Shown here piece after piece: positions 47,401 to 59,354 of a stretch of DNA of 64,000 nt. Position numbers and translations under genes: made by a program. This DNA is from Parus major. Taxonomy: Eukaryota; Chordata; Aves; Passeriformes; Paridae. The stretch is taken from NCBI RefSeq assembly GCF_001522545.3, contig NC_031770.1, forward strand, positions 13,154,620-13,218,619, read 5' to 3'. Numbering within the stretch: position 1 is the stretch's first letter; each line of letters begins with the position of its first letter. The notes under the pieces are model-generated. The model was not told where the DNA came from, searched no databases, and was given only the letters and a program-made list of their open reading frames with translations.

Positions 47401-49596
47401 GGCCTGAGCAAGGCACCCAGATTGAGTAGATAACAGTAAGTGCAAAGAGCTCAATTAGTAAAATCAGGAAAATAACTTTTTTTTTTAAAGCACAAGACCT
47501 TGATGCCAGTGTTGTCACATAAGAAGTTCTATCTTGCAGGTCCACACAAATACATTATTATACTTCCACGTGCTGAATGTTAATTAATTTTCTTTAATGT
47601 TCTGAGCACCTGAGCCAATCTGCTCTCCAGTCCCATTGGGAAAACAGCACAGCTCAGAAGAGGCAATGGAAGGACAAAAGCAACCTGTTCCTTTCCCCAC
47701 TGATGTGGCACTGCAGCATCAGGCTTGTGTTTCATCCTTTTTAAATGAGTAGATCCAAATGCCTGTAATCTTCTCTTTCTTCATCTGAGTCATTTCCACC
47801 TAGAATGTATCTAGAGGCCATCTGAAAACTGGGTTGAATATCTTCTTGAAGAGGGAAGTTTGAAAATGCACAAATAAAGTCTGTAATCGTTATAAACAAT
47901 TTTTCATAATGGGGTATTGAAATGATCAATTTCAAAGGGTGTGCATTATGCCTCTTTCTTTAAATGCCATCCTTTTAGTTAGTATCATGATAACAATGGC
48001 ACAGGAATTAAAAGTACAAGTAAGTGAAAGAATTTCTTATAAGAGGAACAGAGATGCATGATAAAATGGATTTTCCCAAAGCAAACTCTGGGGAAGGACT
48101 GATGTGTTCCAGAGGCAGACTTGCCAATCAATAAGGACATGCACGGAAGAAATCTCAGTTGTATCATAAACAGTAAAAAATGACATGGGATGTGGTTAAT
48201 TATTATAATGGCTTAGTGACTTGAATACTCTGGGGATGTGATTTCTCAATTAAATACACTCCTCATACTGCTGCATTGTCACTTTGAAATGTCACTGGTT
48301 TTAATCCAGTAGCAATTATTCCAGGATAATACTTTGATCAACCAAGTCTGGAATGTAATGCCTATACCCAGGGTGGTTTTTTCCTTTATATAACCTGTCC
48401 AGTTGTCCATCACATCTTTGGGAATTACTGTTCCTCTGTGCTGTACCTGAGTCAGGCAGTTGTAAAATTTACCTTTCAGCAGCCTGAAATGTTAAATTAC
48501 CTATTCAAGAAAAAAAGTTTTTATCCAATATTCAGAGTTTATATAAATTTGACAGTCTTTTGTGAAATTAATTATAAAAAAACCAAAAGATCACTTAAAA
48601 ATATGTGTAAGGCAATAAATTTCAGATCAAACTTTTTTTTCTTTAATTCATAAAGTCCCCAAATTAATATTGGTAAGCTTACATGAGTATTTTTTTTAGA
48701 GAAAAGCAAAACTAAACACACCAGAAATACTAGTAATTTTAGCAGAATAACTGTGTGTTTTTCTCTTTAGATTTTTATTTATATAAATACTCTGCACAGT
48801 CTGAAATAGAATAGAGAATTTGAAAATAAATAGGAAGTTTTGATGGGTATGTTATTATTTTGAGTATTAGCTAATTTTAAATCTGTATCTTGGAGAAAAT
48901 ATTGTCATCAACATGGCTTTTTGAAATCCTTTTTTATAACAAGTATCAAATAAGTACGCTTGATCATGTCAGTTGAGGATAGCCCCAAGTGAAACCAAAA
49001 CTTCCCATAGGACAGGAATCTGATTGTGTTCATCTCTGGTGAAAATATCTTGTGCTTTTTTTCATACATTTGACAATACTCTCAGAACACTTTTGAGATT
49101 TCCAAATAGAATATTAAGTAGCAGGTTGAAAACAGTTTTTTTTTTAAGACAAAATCTGTAATAAATGATAGATCTAGAAAGAAATGCAAGATCATTTTAG
49201 GTAGAGAAAGGTATTTTGTATAAAACACTATTTTTTAACTAGATGATGTTCATGGTGGAGAATATAACTTCTAGCTGGAGATGTATATTCCTTTCCAGTG
49301 TCATGCTCATTGGACCAATCTGCAAAGTAAAAATTACATTTTTGTCTTGTTAATTCAGCTTACTGGGGATATTAAAGGTTAATTATCTATTATGCTTTTG
49401 AAGATGAATTAAACAGGTATCAATGCAGGTTTCACCTGAGGATGTGGTAAAATAATAGTCAATACTAGGTAAAAATGTTGTTGGAATTTGCTTGTGATTT
49501 TTTTTGTACTCTCATCATCTGCTCTTGATCAGACCATGAAGAATTACAAACCAGCCTAAATAAATGATTCTGAGTCTGAAGAGATGGTTATCCCAC
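41466..49596 (+). other. NRXN1: Long NRXN1 intron between CR1 clusters
   Basis: A+T-rich sequence with an A/TA tract at 41986-42023, a small 21-nt tandem duplication around 45868-45905 (ATTACAACTTC repeated) and a T-rich run near 46960-46990. No exon, RNA gene or recognisable transposon was seen. Confidence 0.7.
41986..42023. repeat. A-rich then (TA)n low-complexity tract
   Basis: A runs interrupted by one T lead into seven TA units. This is a microsatellite-like tract in intron. Confidence 0.85.
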
Positions 49597-50020
49597 AGTG
49601 TTCACTCTTGGTGCAGCCTCATCCCCAGCACTGTGGGCAATTCTGGGCCCCACAGTTTAGGAAGAACCTGGAGGTCCTTGAATTCACCCAGAGGAGGGCA
49701 ACAAAGCCCATGTAGGTTAATGGGCTCCAAGGAATGTCCTGTGAGCAGTGTGTAAGGACCTTAGACTTGCCCAGTTTGGAAAAAAGGAGGCTGAGGGACA
49801 ACCTCATTGCTCTCTGCGTCTTCCTGGGGTGGGGAAGTGGGGAGGGAGGAGCTGAGCTCTTCTCCCTGGTATCCAGGACAGGATGTGTGGGAGTGGTTCA
49901 AAGCTGTGTCAGGGTAGGTTCAGAGTGGACATTTCTTTATGGAGAGGGTGGTCAAACCCTGGAATAGGTTTTCTAGAGAAATGCTTGATGCTCCCAGCCT
50001 GTCACTGCTTAAGAAGGACT
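49597..50020 (+). mobile_element. CR1 LINE fragment, plus strand, lacking the 3' terminus
   Basis: Shows the ORF2 C-terminal region of CR1: CAGTGTTCACTCTTGGTGCAGCC, GGCAATTCTGGGCCCCACAGTTTAGGAAGAACCTGGAGGTCC, CCAGAGGAGGGCAACAAAGCC, GGAATGTCCTGTGAGCAG, GGAGGCTGAGGGACAACCTCATTGCTCTCTGCG, then GGTTCAAAGCTGTGTCAGGG and GAGGGTGGTCAAACCCTGGAATAGG. It stops around the AGCCTGTCACTGC...AAG segment and lacks the conserved CR1 3' tail, so it was broken after insertion. Local ORFs are remnants. Confidence 0.93.
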
Positions 50021-51049
50021 TTCATTGCTCTGTCATTGTACAGAAATGCAAATCAACATTTACATGTTGAGGTAACAACATGTTATGTGATGTTTTAGCA
50101 TCTGTAATCAGGTAAATTATTTTCTTGATTGAAAAAATGTTTTGTGTAGATTTAAGGTGAATTTTGAGTACAAGGTAAGTTGTGCATTAGCTTTCCCTAA
50201 TTGGGGAAACATGAACATGAGTTACATATATCTCATCAATAGTCAGTTTGCATCCTCTGCTGGAAAATTAAATCCTGTGATGTTTGCATCCTCACTTCAT
50301 GGAGGTGAGATTATAAAGACCACACAGAAAAACTCCTGAAGCTATTAAAAAAAGAGGTCATGATTGATTTTATGATTATCCTGTGGTTGTACTACTTATT
50401 TTCTTCAATATTTCTGTGACTATAAGGAAACAGCCACTGAAAGAGCAGGATAAAACATTACAGATAGGTGCTGTCCTGTGTAGTTGATTTTATTTCATCA
50501 GAATGTACATCTTAAGCATAATACAGTGAGTAAATTACGTATGTATTGAAAAAAGAGCACAACAATGTTGGCGACCAGCATAGCAAATATAGAATTATCC
50601 ATACTGCATTCTTCAACCATATCTGAAACCATGGTCTGATACCCTGTATCTTTACCTGGAGACAAAAGTTTAGATGCTTAGCATCTATTTCCTATCAATT
50701 CTCCCATTCTAGATGTCATACAGAATAACCAAGTCAGACAGAAGTTTAGTGGAAGAAAGCCTGAGCAGCTGGTTCAGACATATTGAAACAAAGTAAATAT
50801 TTCACAGGTACCATGGCACTTTTAAAACTAATGCTGACATAGCCACAAACTGGTGAGTCTAATGCTAAAATAATACCTACCTACATACCTGGAATAGCTT
50901 CTATCCTGGTAAAGCCCTCAGATTATCATCCATTACTGATTTTTGAGGTAGGTTGTGATGAAGTTCCAACAAGAAGTCCAAGAGTAACTTAGAGACTTTA
51001 GGGCCTTGGGGAATTAGTTAAAAGTGCAAGGAGCATTCCCCTCTATTCT

Positions 51050-52016
51050 TCCTTTTAGAAGGAATCATGAGGGACAAACCAGCAAGAGCCAGCAGATGAA
51101 GATGTGGCTCTGAGCCTGGTGTCACCAGCAAAATTTTGGATGTTTTGGTCATGGATTGTTTTCTCTATACAAGACATAACAGACTGGCCCACCTGTCCCA
51201 AAGGGAGAAAAGGATCTTTGCAAAGGAATTAGCAGGGTTCACTGAAACAGTTTTGAACTAAAAATTAGGAGGGGGGAAAGGTTAAAGCCAGGATCAATAG
51301 AGATAAGCATGAGGACATCATGCTTTGAATGCTGGTGTGCTATGGAGCTCCCCAGTCTGCTGTCTCAGTAGTGAGGGGATGGAGATCCACATGGTAGCGA
51401 AGACACAAGGGTTATTGATGCGCCAGAAACCATTGAAACGCCTGAGAAGAGTCAGAGGGATTAAGGTTTCTCTCTCCTAAAAGTTGGTGAAATCAATAGC
51501 CCCAGTGAAGTGTCTCTCCACCAGTGCTCACAAGGTGGGCAGAAAACAGGAGGAGCTGGAAGCCCCTGTGTCACAGGAAAACAGGTGGACATCGTGGAAA
51601 TGTGCTGGGAGCGGTCACACGATGGCAGAGCTGCAATGGATGCTTGTAAACTCTTCAGAAGGGATCAGCAGGGAGGGAAGGAGAGGCAGTGGGGTAGTGC
51701 TGAATGCTGGGGAGTGTCTCAATCATTTCAAGATGTTTAATGACAACGCTGATAGGGTAGAGTGTTTATGGGTGAGAATCCAGGGGAAGGCAGTGAAGTG
51801 AGAAGTGAGACAAGAGAATCCTGGTCTGTTACAGAACACCCAACAAGGCTCAAGAGGCAGATGAAATACTCTTATTAGCAGCTGGGAGGAGTGTCACAAC
51901 TCCTAGCCCTTATTCTCCTGGGGGACTTCAGCTTAGCAGGAAATACATTACAGCAGAAAGGATACACTCTATGTGATTAGATTTTTCCAACCTAAAAGAT
52001 TCCATGTTTCTATGAC
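51050..52016 (+). mobile_element. CR1 LINE, 5' UTR and ORF2 endonuclease region joined to the 3' tail (internal deletion)
   Basis: The left part matches sequence just upstream of and within CR1 ORF2: GCAGATGAAGATGTGGCTCTGAGCCTGGTGTCACC, TTTTGGTCATGG, GCCCACCTGTCCCAAAGGGAGAAAAGGATCTTTGCA, then the endonuclease start. At about 51930 the reading passes directly from the endonuclease motif region (CTCCTGGGGGACTTCAGC) to a CR1 3' end (AGATTTTTCCAACCTAAAAGATTCCATGTTTCTATGAC). The reverse transcriptase part is missing, so the copy has lost most of ORF2 internally or was fused from two copies. Long 5' CR1 sequence is unusual because most copies are 5' truncated. Confidence 0.88.
51484..51801 (+). pseudogene. 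CR1 ORF2 endonuclease-domain remnant
   Basis: The reading frame keeps recognisable CR1 ORF2 N-terminal blocks: APVKCLSTSAHKVGRKQEELEA near residues 6-27 (compare the KCLYTNAxSMxNKQEELEA type start) and GVVLNAGECLNHF...ADRVECLWVRIQGKA near residues 70-104. In between, the frame is damaged: the usual endonuclease segment around the ETWW motif is out of frame, and the frame ends at 51801 while homology continues in another frame (tyrosine-arginine-threonine-proline stretch near 51830). The catalytic domain is incomplete and the reverse transcriptase absent, so this is a dead copy, not host coding sequence. Confidence 0.8.
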
Positions 52017-55000
52017 AGTATTGCCTCAACTCCTTAGCCTTTTATTTTCTGTCTTTAATTCCTTCTATGCTGTAATGAGTTGCTCAGAGTGTTTCAGAAA
52101 TCTGGTCTTTTCCCCTTGTTTTCAATCTCTTTGAGGAAGTCTACACTGCTCCATGTTTGCAGCTTTTTGCTAGAAGTGGCTTTAATTCCACTCCAGCATT
52201 CAATACACACACTTCCTGAACAAAGCAGTGAGTTCTTCAGTTTGTTTTGTATTTTTAAAAGACAGTTCACAGATTACATACTATGGAGAAAGGCATTTAA
52301 GGAATCACAGATAATAGGCAGATTTTTCACATGGTACAGTGCATCATCTGGAAGCAAATATAGCCTTGATATAATTGTTGGTTTCAGTTACTCCTCTGAA
52401 TGAAGCACTATTATTTAGGTGATGTTGACCATCTAATGTTAATTACTATAATTGATCAGGATGTTTAAAAAATTTTAAAATGTCCTCTCCATGGATATAT
52501 TTGGTGCATGCTTTTTTACATTGTGTAATTACCATTAGTGGGTGCAAGCAGGCTCCTCAAATTATGAACAAATAAGCTGTCTTAGAAAAATTTGCAAACA
52601 GATGAAACGTTTAAATAGGTGCTGAGTGTTAGGAAGATCTGCACCCTGATTAACCACAGTTTTTGCTGAAAAAGCTCAGTTCTGAAGTGGTTAGAAATCA
52701 GAGGCTGGGTCAGAACAGAGACTGTGACAAGCCCCTGCCTCTGTTCTCGGGGGGAAGCACATCTGGTACAAGGCATGGAGCAGTGGCAGGTGCCTGCAAG
52801 GAGCCACAACAGCAGACAGGTTTCTGTGCATCAGGTGAGGGGACAGGTGGGCATGACAAGTGTCCTAGCACTGTTCCCAGTGAAAATGCAAGTGTTGCAT
52901 CTCAGCTTTACAGAGTCAGGTGTCTGTGCTGGTTTCTGTGATGCACTGATGCACCTGAGGCGGGGTGCCTCTTACTGAAAGCCATCTCAGGCATATTTCT
53001 ATTGCTCTCCAGTTGTTGCTGTGACGGTTGTACAGCTATGGAAAAGAGTGGAGAAAAAGAGGAGGGAAAAGAGAGAGGGAGGGAAGGTAAGGGAAAGATG
53101 TATATAAGGACAGAGAGAAGGAAAGCTTATTTCTCAGTATCTTGATATTCATCTTACTGGTCTCCTCCTGGGAGACTGAAAACCAGCTAGAGCAAGAGCT
53201 TTAAGGACAGATGGCAGAGCATAACTCTGCTGAAAATCTGTTCTTAATTCTCTGATTCAGCCTTTGCCCAATATGTGTTGTTCTGAGAAGTTGTAGACTG
53301 CAGTTTAACATATAGTGATGGCAACTATTGTGTCAGGAACGTGCATTTCCAGAAGCTTTTTGAAGAATATGCAGCCAATGGAATTTTAAAGCAAAATTAA
53401 GACGTAACCCCTGAGTACTCATTCATATTTTGGCCAAAAATAACTATATTAGCATAGTGGATTTATAGTCAATTATTGTCATAGATAAAAAATAGAGGAT
53501 GATCTTCAAGATTCATGTGTGCAAACGGTCCTCAAAACAGGAGTGATTTTTTTTCAAACCTTGGAAGAACTTTTTGTGACATTTAAATTAAAACCTGCAT
53601 ATTCTCTAAATGATCTGAAGGTTTTTCCTAAAAATGTTCTTCAGAGATGGTATCCCCAGCTAAGGGACAGGATGACCATAAAAACAGACTAGCACTGAAA
53701 AAATAAGAGGGGATGATGTAGATGTCCAAAGTTCAGAAGAAGAAAGATTTTTTTAGGGCTGCCCAGAGGCATTAGGCATACAGTATTTTGCCTCATTAAA
53801 ATGACAGACTTATCTTGTCTATCTTTACTCAAAACTGTGACTCTAGTTCATTCAGTTCAGTGAAAGACACAAAGTTGAGACCATAACAGGATGGTTTCTG
53901 CTAATGTAGCTGTCTTGATTTTATGTTTTTCATAATACTTAAGAAGTAGAACAGCTTGTGTGGTAGCAAGCTCAAGTAAGTGCTGTAAACATGCTTTCTG
54001 TAATTGAATCTTATTAACTTTAGTTCATATTTGACATAATTAAGCAATTCTTTTTTGCTATGTTGTCATATCAGTCAAAATCATCTATTTTTAATGAGTG
54101 TCAAAGCAAAATTAATCTAAAACTTATAATTTTGATTTATAATTTGTTTATAATTTGGGTTTGTTTGTTGTTGTTTCAGGTTTTTCCATTTTTATTTTTT
54201 TTTTAAGAGGATTTTTCTTGAGTAGAAAATATTAGTTTGAAATCATAGTCTTTGTTTGACTTGAACTTGAGTGACTTTTCTGACCACAGGGAAATTTGTA
54301 GTCACATAACATGTACTAAAAGTTCTTAAAGGTGTTAAAAGGTGTTTTCTGAACTGGACAAATCACGGTAGAATTCTTACATAAAAAAATCCAGATCCAA
54401 CTGCATTTCTGTAAAGCCAACATTTGCCTTTACTCTCCTCATTTTCTGTCCTGCATCTTAGCCATTTCTTTGAAATAAAAATAATTTGAGCCATTAAATC
54501 TGTGGAAACAACTTGTATCGCAAATTTTAAGAATGGTCTTAACTCTTAAGAGTTTGTAACTCCAAAGCTGGTAAACACAGGGTCAGTTAACCAAGTGCCT
54601 CAGCTTTGCATTAAAGTCATTAGGTGTGCAAAAACCACCTATTTGTCAACATTTATTTGTCAATAATTGAAATCTGTATGGAAACTTTTGACTGGTGGCA
54701 ACCAGTCCAAGAAAGAACAGTTTTGTTCACTATGAAGTAAATAATAATGACATTAAAGCATTCTTTTGATACTTGTGAACTCTTAACATAGGAGCCAGCT
54801 GAGATTTGGGGTAAATTTCTCATTGTGTCTCAGTAAAGCCAGGGACTTGAAAATCAACCTCCTCATGCAGAGTGTAGAATAAATCTTGTGTGTGTCAGAG
54901 CTACTCTGCTTTACAATCCTCTGGGAAACCCAGTGGTTGCATTTTGCTGAAGAATTGACTGGGTGCCTTTCAGTACTTCTGAAACAGAACATCATAAAAT

Positions 55001-56339
55001 TTCACTTACAAATCCATTTCATGCCTTAGTTATTCATTATTTATGTGGAATGATATATATGTATATGGAGATATATTTAACTGTAAACTCTATTTTAAAA
55101 ATCTTCTTTGAGGTGGAGACTCAAAATCTGGGGTTTTGCCAGTTCTAATCTCCTTTTTTTTGTTCATTTTGGTTTGGTTTTTTGTTTTTGTTTTTTTCCT
55201 TAAAGTAGTCAAGAAGGAGTTCAGCTGAAAATGTGGTGAGAAATTTTGAATATCCACACAAATTATTGTGAACGACATTTTTTGCCTCTAAGTGCAGAGA
55301 GCTTGGCAAGGGGGTGACATTGAGCTTAAAAATCACTGCACTGAAACTTCTTTGACATGGTATCTGACCATATGGAAATGCTGGAATTTAACATGTTTTG
55401 CAGTGGCAGGCAATTCTTCATTAATATGCCTACAGAGGAGCAGTGCATACTAAACATTCTAGCTTGCTGACAGGGCTCTATTAATACAAAATAGAACTCT
55501 CAAGTTAATTACAGTTTTGTGTCTGGAACAGAGAAGGGTGTGAAATAGATCTTCTTAGATAGCCAAAGAAGAAACAATTTTCTCCTTTAAATGTATATTT
55601 AATCTTAATAAATGGACAGCCAATGCATTTTAGATGGTCTGCTATGCTTTAATTCTGTACTGTTTTTAGAATGTGTAATTGAGCTCTTGCCAGTGTAGAA
55701 ACTTTTTTTTTCCTGTTTTTCCCCCTTTTTATAAGGCTGAGGCTTTTGAAAAAGATATGTAAAGACTTAAATTAGAATTTAAAAAAGTTGCAAAAGTCTC
55801 TACATGGAAAACTTTATCTCAATAAATCCTTAGTAAATATATTAACCTTTATTTTTTTTTTAATTAAGAAGGAAAAAAAAGCTCCACAAACATTCAAATA
55901 TAGAAATGGAAGAAAAGAGTAGGCAACCTTGCACTAAAATCAGCAGTTAATGTTGGCAGGAAGTTCTTGATTCATTTTCCTTTTAATTATGGGATACATT
56001 TTCTCATTAGGCTTCTCTATTTAAAGCCAACTATAATTGGCTTACATATTAAAAATAACAGTGAAAAATGCAGATTAGGACGCATGTTTGTATGGATGAG
56101 CACTTGAGAACTGAAGCTCTGGCAGAAAGTAACTCGAAGAAGAGAATAATTGATGCCTCTTTGTTACAGGTGAGGATGAAAAATACTTCAGTTCTTCTCA
56201 CAGAGAGTCTGAACACAAAATGCTCTCTCTGGCTAAGATATCTGGGTATTGCTGCTGTCACAGTATTGTGGTGAGGAATAAAGATGTTTCCTTCAGTTGC
56301 TTACTACTGGAAATGGTCACTGATTTTCGGGATTTGGCT
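52017..56339 (+). other. NRXN1: Long NRXN1 intron between CR1 and LTR blocks
   Basis: Mostly A+T-rich intron. A GC-richer patch at about 52620-52990 (with GAGG/CAGG-rich runs and overlapping short ORFs) matches no repeat I can name. At 53040-53101 a purine-rich GA tract occurs, followed by ordinary sequence. No exon seen. Confidence 0.65.
53040..53101. repeat. Purine-rich (GA/GGGA) tract
   Basis: About 60 bases are nearly all purine on the + strand (GAAAAGAGTGGAGAAAAAGAGGAGGGAAAAGAG and onward). Low complexity. Confidence 0.75.
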
Positions 56340-57075
56340 CCAAGGGGAGTTGTGGGAGGCCAATGTGACACAATTGCTACGTGTGCAGGAACTGGAGGTG
56401 TGCCTGGGACGAGACAGTTTGGTGGCTGTACCGAGAAGTGACACGGTGCTGGAGCCGGCTCTCCCTCAGCTCCGCGTCAGGAGAGGGGCACACCTCGGGA
56501 GCAGGATGGCCCCAGGTGTGGCTTAGAACAATGCTCTACGGCACTTTTGGCTGGTCAGGCACAGTGTGGAGGCAAGAACAAGGGGAGGTCTTTTGTACGG
56601 GGTTTGAAAACGTCTTTAAACTCCAAAGGATCCAGGGACAAAAGAGAAAATCACGGCCTGTGCAACAACTTATATATGGGGGAGGAGTAAGGGGAGGATA
56701 CAAATCATAGACCAACAGGGAAGACTTAGGGGAGGAGTTTAAGGCGGAGCTTACAGAGCATAAACCAATGGGGAAGCTTGGGGAGCAGGAACAGGTAACA
56801 CAATCCAATGGGGTATCAAATACAATATGATTGACAGGGAGGATGCTAGATCAAAGGGTAGGTACTAAGTAAAACTGACAGGGAAGGTGCTGGATGAGGG
56901 GTAGGGTTACAATGACTGAGAAGGAAGGTACTAGAAAAAGGAGTTGGGATACAACGATGGTGGTGAGGAGGAGGGCACAACTTGGAGCAAACCAACATCA
57001 AAGGGGGAAAACAGAACAAACCATTTATACAACAAACTTTTAACTTATTAAACAAAAACACACCACCACAGAGAG
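56340..57075 (-). mobile_element. Solo LTR-like element of an endogenous retrovirus, minus strand (edges approximate)
   Basis: GC content and CpG jump relative to the flanks. Read on the minus strand it starts near 57070 with TGTGGTGGTGTG and has promoter-like spacing: CCATTGG boxes (seen as CCAATGGGG on + near 56768 and 56806), a run of CTCCCC/CCGCC motifs, then CATATATAAG (56678 to 56669) as a TATA box, followed by a GC-rich leader. This is the U3-R-U5 layout of an avian ERV LTR. No polypurine tract, primer site or gag/pol/env sequence is visible beside it, so it looks like a solo LTR. I could not find a clean target-site duplication, so the left edge may be anywhere from about 56210 to 56351. 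Family not identified. Confidence 0.6.
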
Positions 57076-57610
57076 GTTCTAGGAGGTTTTTAAGGTGCTT
57101 AAATTCTCGTGGTTGTTGAGGAGCCCACCCAGTGCAGGTAGCTGTGTGGGAGCAGTAGGAGCTGCAGGCGGGGTGATGGATGATGGATGCTGGAGCCCCT
57201 GGCAGGGGGCTGAGAATTGGCACCCACCCTTTGCACAACAAGGGCACAGAGACCTGTGACAGCAGCCAGGGGACAGGACACTCAGAGACAGCAGCAGCTC
57301 TGCAGGAAGAGCCCAGGCTATGGCTCACACATGCTGTGAAGGCACAAATGCCCAGGGTGTCCCCAGAAGGCTCCAGTTTGAGCTGTTTCTGTGCTATTGT
57401 GCCATGAATAAACTGCTTTCAGGACCCATTGTGGGACTGCGATAGGAAACCTCATGTAAATGTGAGAGTGGGGTGTATGGGGAGCCAAGAGGGACACCTG
57501 GGGCTTCTCTGGAGCTGCTCATGGGGAAGGGGCTTTGGTCCCAGCAGTGACAACCTCTGGCGGTGGCAGTCTGGCAGCCAGAGTGGCTCCCGAGTTCTCA
57601 GACAGGAAAG
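57076..57610 (+). other. GC-rich block with AATAAA, possible second LTR/ERV fragment
   Basis: The composition stays GC-rich next to the LTR. On the + strand TTTGAGCTGTTTCTGTGCTATTG is followed by AATAAACTGCTTTC at about 57408-57421, a poly(A)-signal context that resembles the R region of avian LTRs. A 160-codon minus-strand ORF (56846-57328) crosses the LTR boundary and is rich in Cys, Ser and Pro with no recognisable domain. It could be an older LTR into which the first inserted, or unrelated GC-rich sequence. Confidence 0.35.
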
Positions 57611-58939
57611 TTTCTGAAAATCTCATTCCTTTCAATGTGTCTAAATATTAAATGTATAGAAGTGTATTGAATATATTCGTAACTTGATCCATCTTTGTTA
57701 AATATAGGTAGTGGTCAATGGGGGAGCATTTTAATAAAAGGAGCTGTTTGCATTCAGCCTCGCAATAGCAGTCTGCTGCTATTGATTTGTTTATGTAAGT
57801 TACTATATTTGCATTGCTTTGCAGTGTTTATTCCAGTGGTGTTTCCTTTGAGTGTGATGGATAGTACTAGTTGGAGTATTGTTGTAAAACCACTTATTCT
57901 CAATTTATTTCTTCTAAAAAAATTGTTCTTCACTCATTCAACCACCCACATGGAACTCTTTGCCCAGGGAAAGAATTCACTGTGATTACCAAGTTTTTGT
58001 TAAAAAAATAAAAAAGTAAATGAGAATATACAGACATTACTTATACATTTATTTTTATATAAAAGCTTCCAAACCCCCAGATTTCTTTCAGAAATAAGGA
58101 AATATTTCAAGAGGCAGCCACGGTGTTTTCCAGGAACATCACTCACGAAGTCCAAGCACTTAGGAGCAATGTCTAGCTGGGCTCTCCTAATTCTCACACA
58201 GTCTGCAAACTCAATGTATAATTTGTATGCATAAAGAAACATCCTTAATCACAACAATCTAAATCAGCAATGAGTCATAGTTAAAAGCATAATTGCAGTT
58301 TTGATTTTAGTTTCAAAATATTCATAGTTTTTATTACGTGACAAGTATCTGATGACAGCTATTTAGTTCATAAATTTCCTCTGTGCAGAATAATATTAAA
58401 TAGGTAGCCTTATTTTTTTTTTTCACTTTTAATCTAGGGAAAATAGGAGAATATTGATCATCAATCGTGTTGTTTAATTTGCATTTCAAAATTCACATGT
58501 GTATGTACGTTTGCTTGGGTTTTTTTTAAATTTGTTTTATTTTAGAATTGCAGAATTGTTCTGCAGTTTATAAATTTTTATACTGGCTGTATGTCAGGTG
58601 AGCATCAGTTGTTTTATAGAGTAGGTGCAGCTGTAGTGCAGGTATAGGAAGTAAAATCAGTGTAATGGGATGAGTGGTTGCAATGTTTTATTCCATTAAA
58701 ACATGCCTATTGGACACTGCTACAGAGGTATAGAATGTAAAACAAATATCAGTGTCATCCCATTTGGCCCTAAGTGTATATTTATTAACCACAGAAATAT
58801 ACCTAGGTATTTTAAACCACAAATGACCTATTGCTGGCCACATTCTGTGTTTAATAACTGCATTGAGCTACAATTCAAAATTATTTCCTGATTGTTTGTG
58901 AGTGCCTCATCTGATCTAACTAACCCCACTTTTCAGGAA

Positions 58940-58980
58940 CCCTGTTGGTTTGACTGCAGGTGCTTGTCAAACCAACAGGG
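58940..58980. repeat. Perfect inverted repeat, 15-bp arms, 11-nt loop
   Basis: CCCTGTTGGTTTGAC (58940-58954) is the exact reverse complement of GTCAAACCAACAGGG (58966-58980); the loop is TGCAGGTGCTT. The stem has about 50% GC, unlike the AT-rich chance palindromes of the window. Confidence 0.92.
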
Positions 58981-59306
58981 AATAAGGCAAGGAATGAGTA
59001 CCTCAATATAGAACTGTAAATTTTTACCCCAATGTTGATTTTTCAGTCGGTGTTCTGTGTGTGTAACTTTTACAAAAGTTGAATTGGATCCTGTGTTCTT
59101 TTCTCCACCCCATAGCCTTGGATTCTTTAATATGGTCAGCACAGGATTGTCCTAAAAGGTTTTAAATGTGGAAAGCATACAGAGGTGACTTTTAATTTGC
59201 TTCTACACTAGGTGATGATAGCAGGAAACTGCATTTCTAGACAACCTCAATTAATGTATAAAATTTCACACAATATGTTGAAATAGACAGTCAAAGGGAC
59301 AGAAGA

Positions 59307-59354
59307 AATGAATGAATGAATGAATGAATGAATGAATGAATGAATGAATGAATG
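59307..59354. repeat. (AATG)12 microsatellite
   Basis: Twelve uninterrupted AATG units are followed by an imperfect ATGAATGATT continuation. Pure tetranucleotide arrays of this length are usually polymorphic. Confidence 0.97.

Noticed and set aside
49564..50098. Overlapping ORFs of 62-77 codons
   Set aside because: They fall inside a CR1 fragment; frames are remnants and antisense shadows.
56846..57328. 160-codon minus-strand ORF
   Set aside because: Crosses the LTR edge, is rich in Cys/Ser/Pro as expected of GC-rich noncoding DNA, and shows no retroviral or host protein motif.
59307..59354. Regularly spaced repeat resembling an array
   Set aside because: It is a plain tetranucleotide microsatellite without spacers, so not a CRISPR array.
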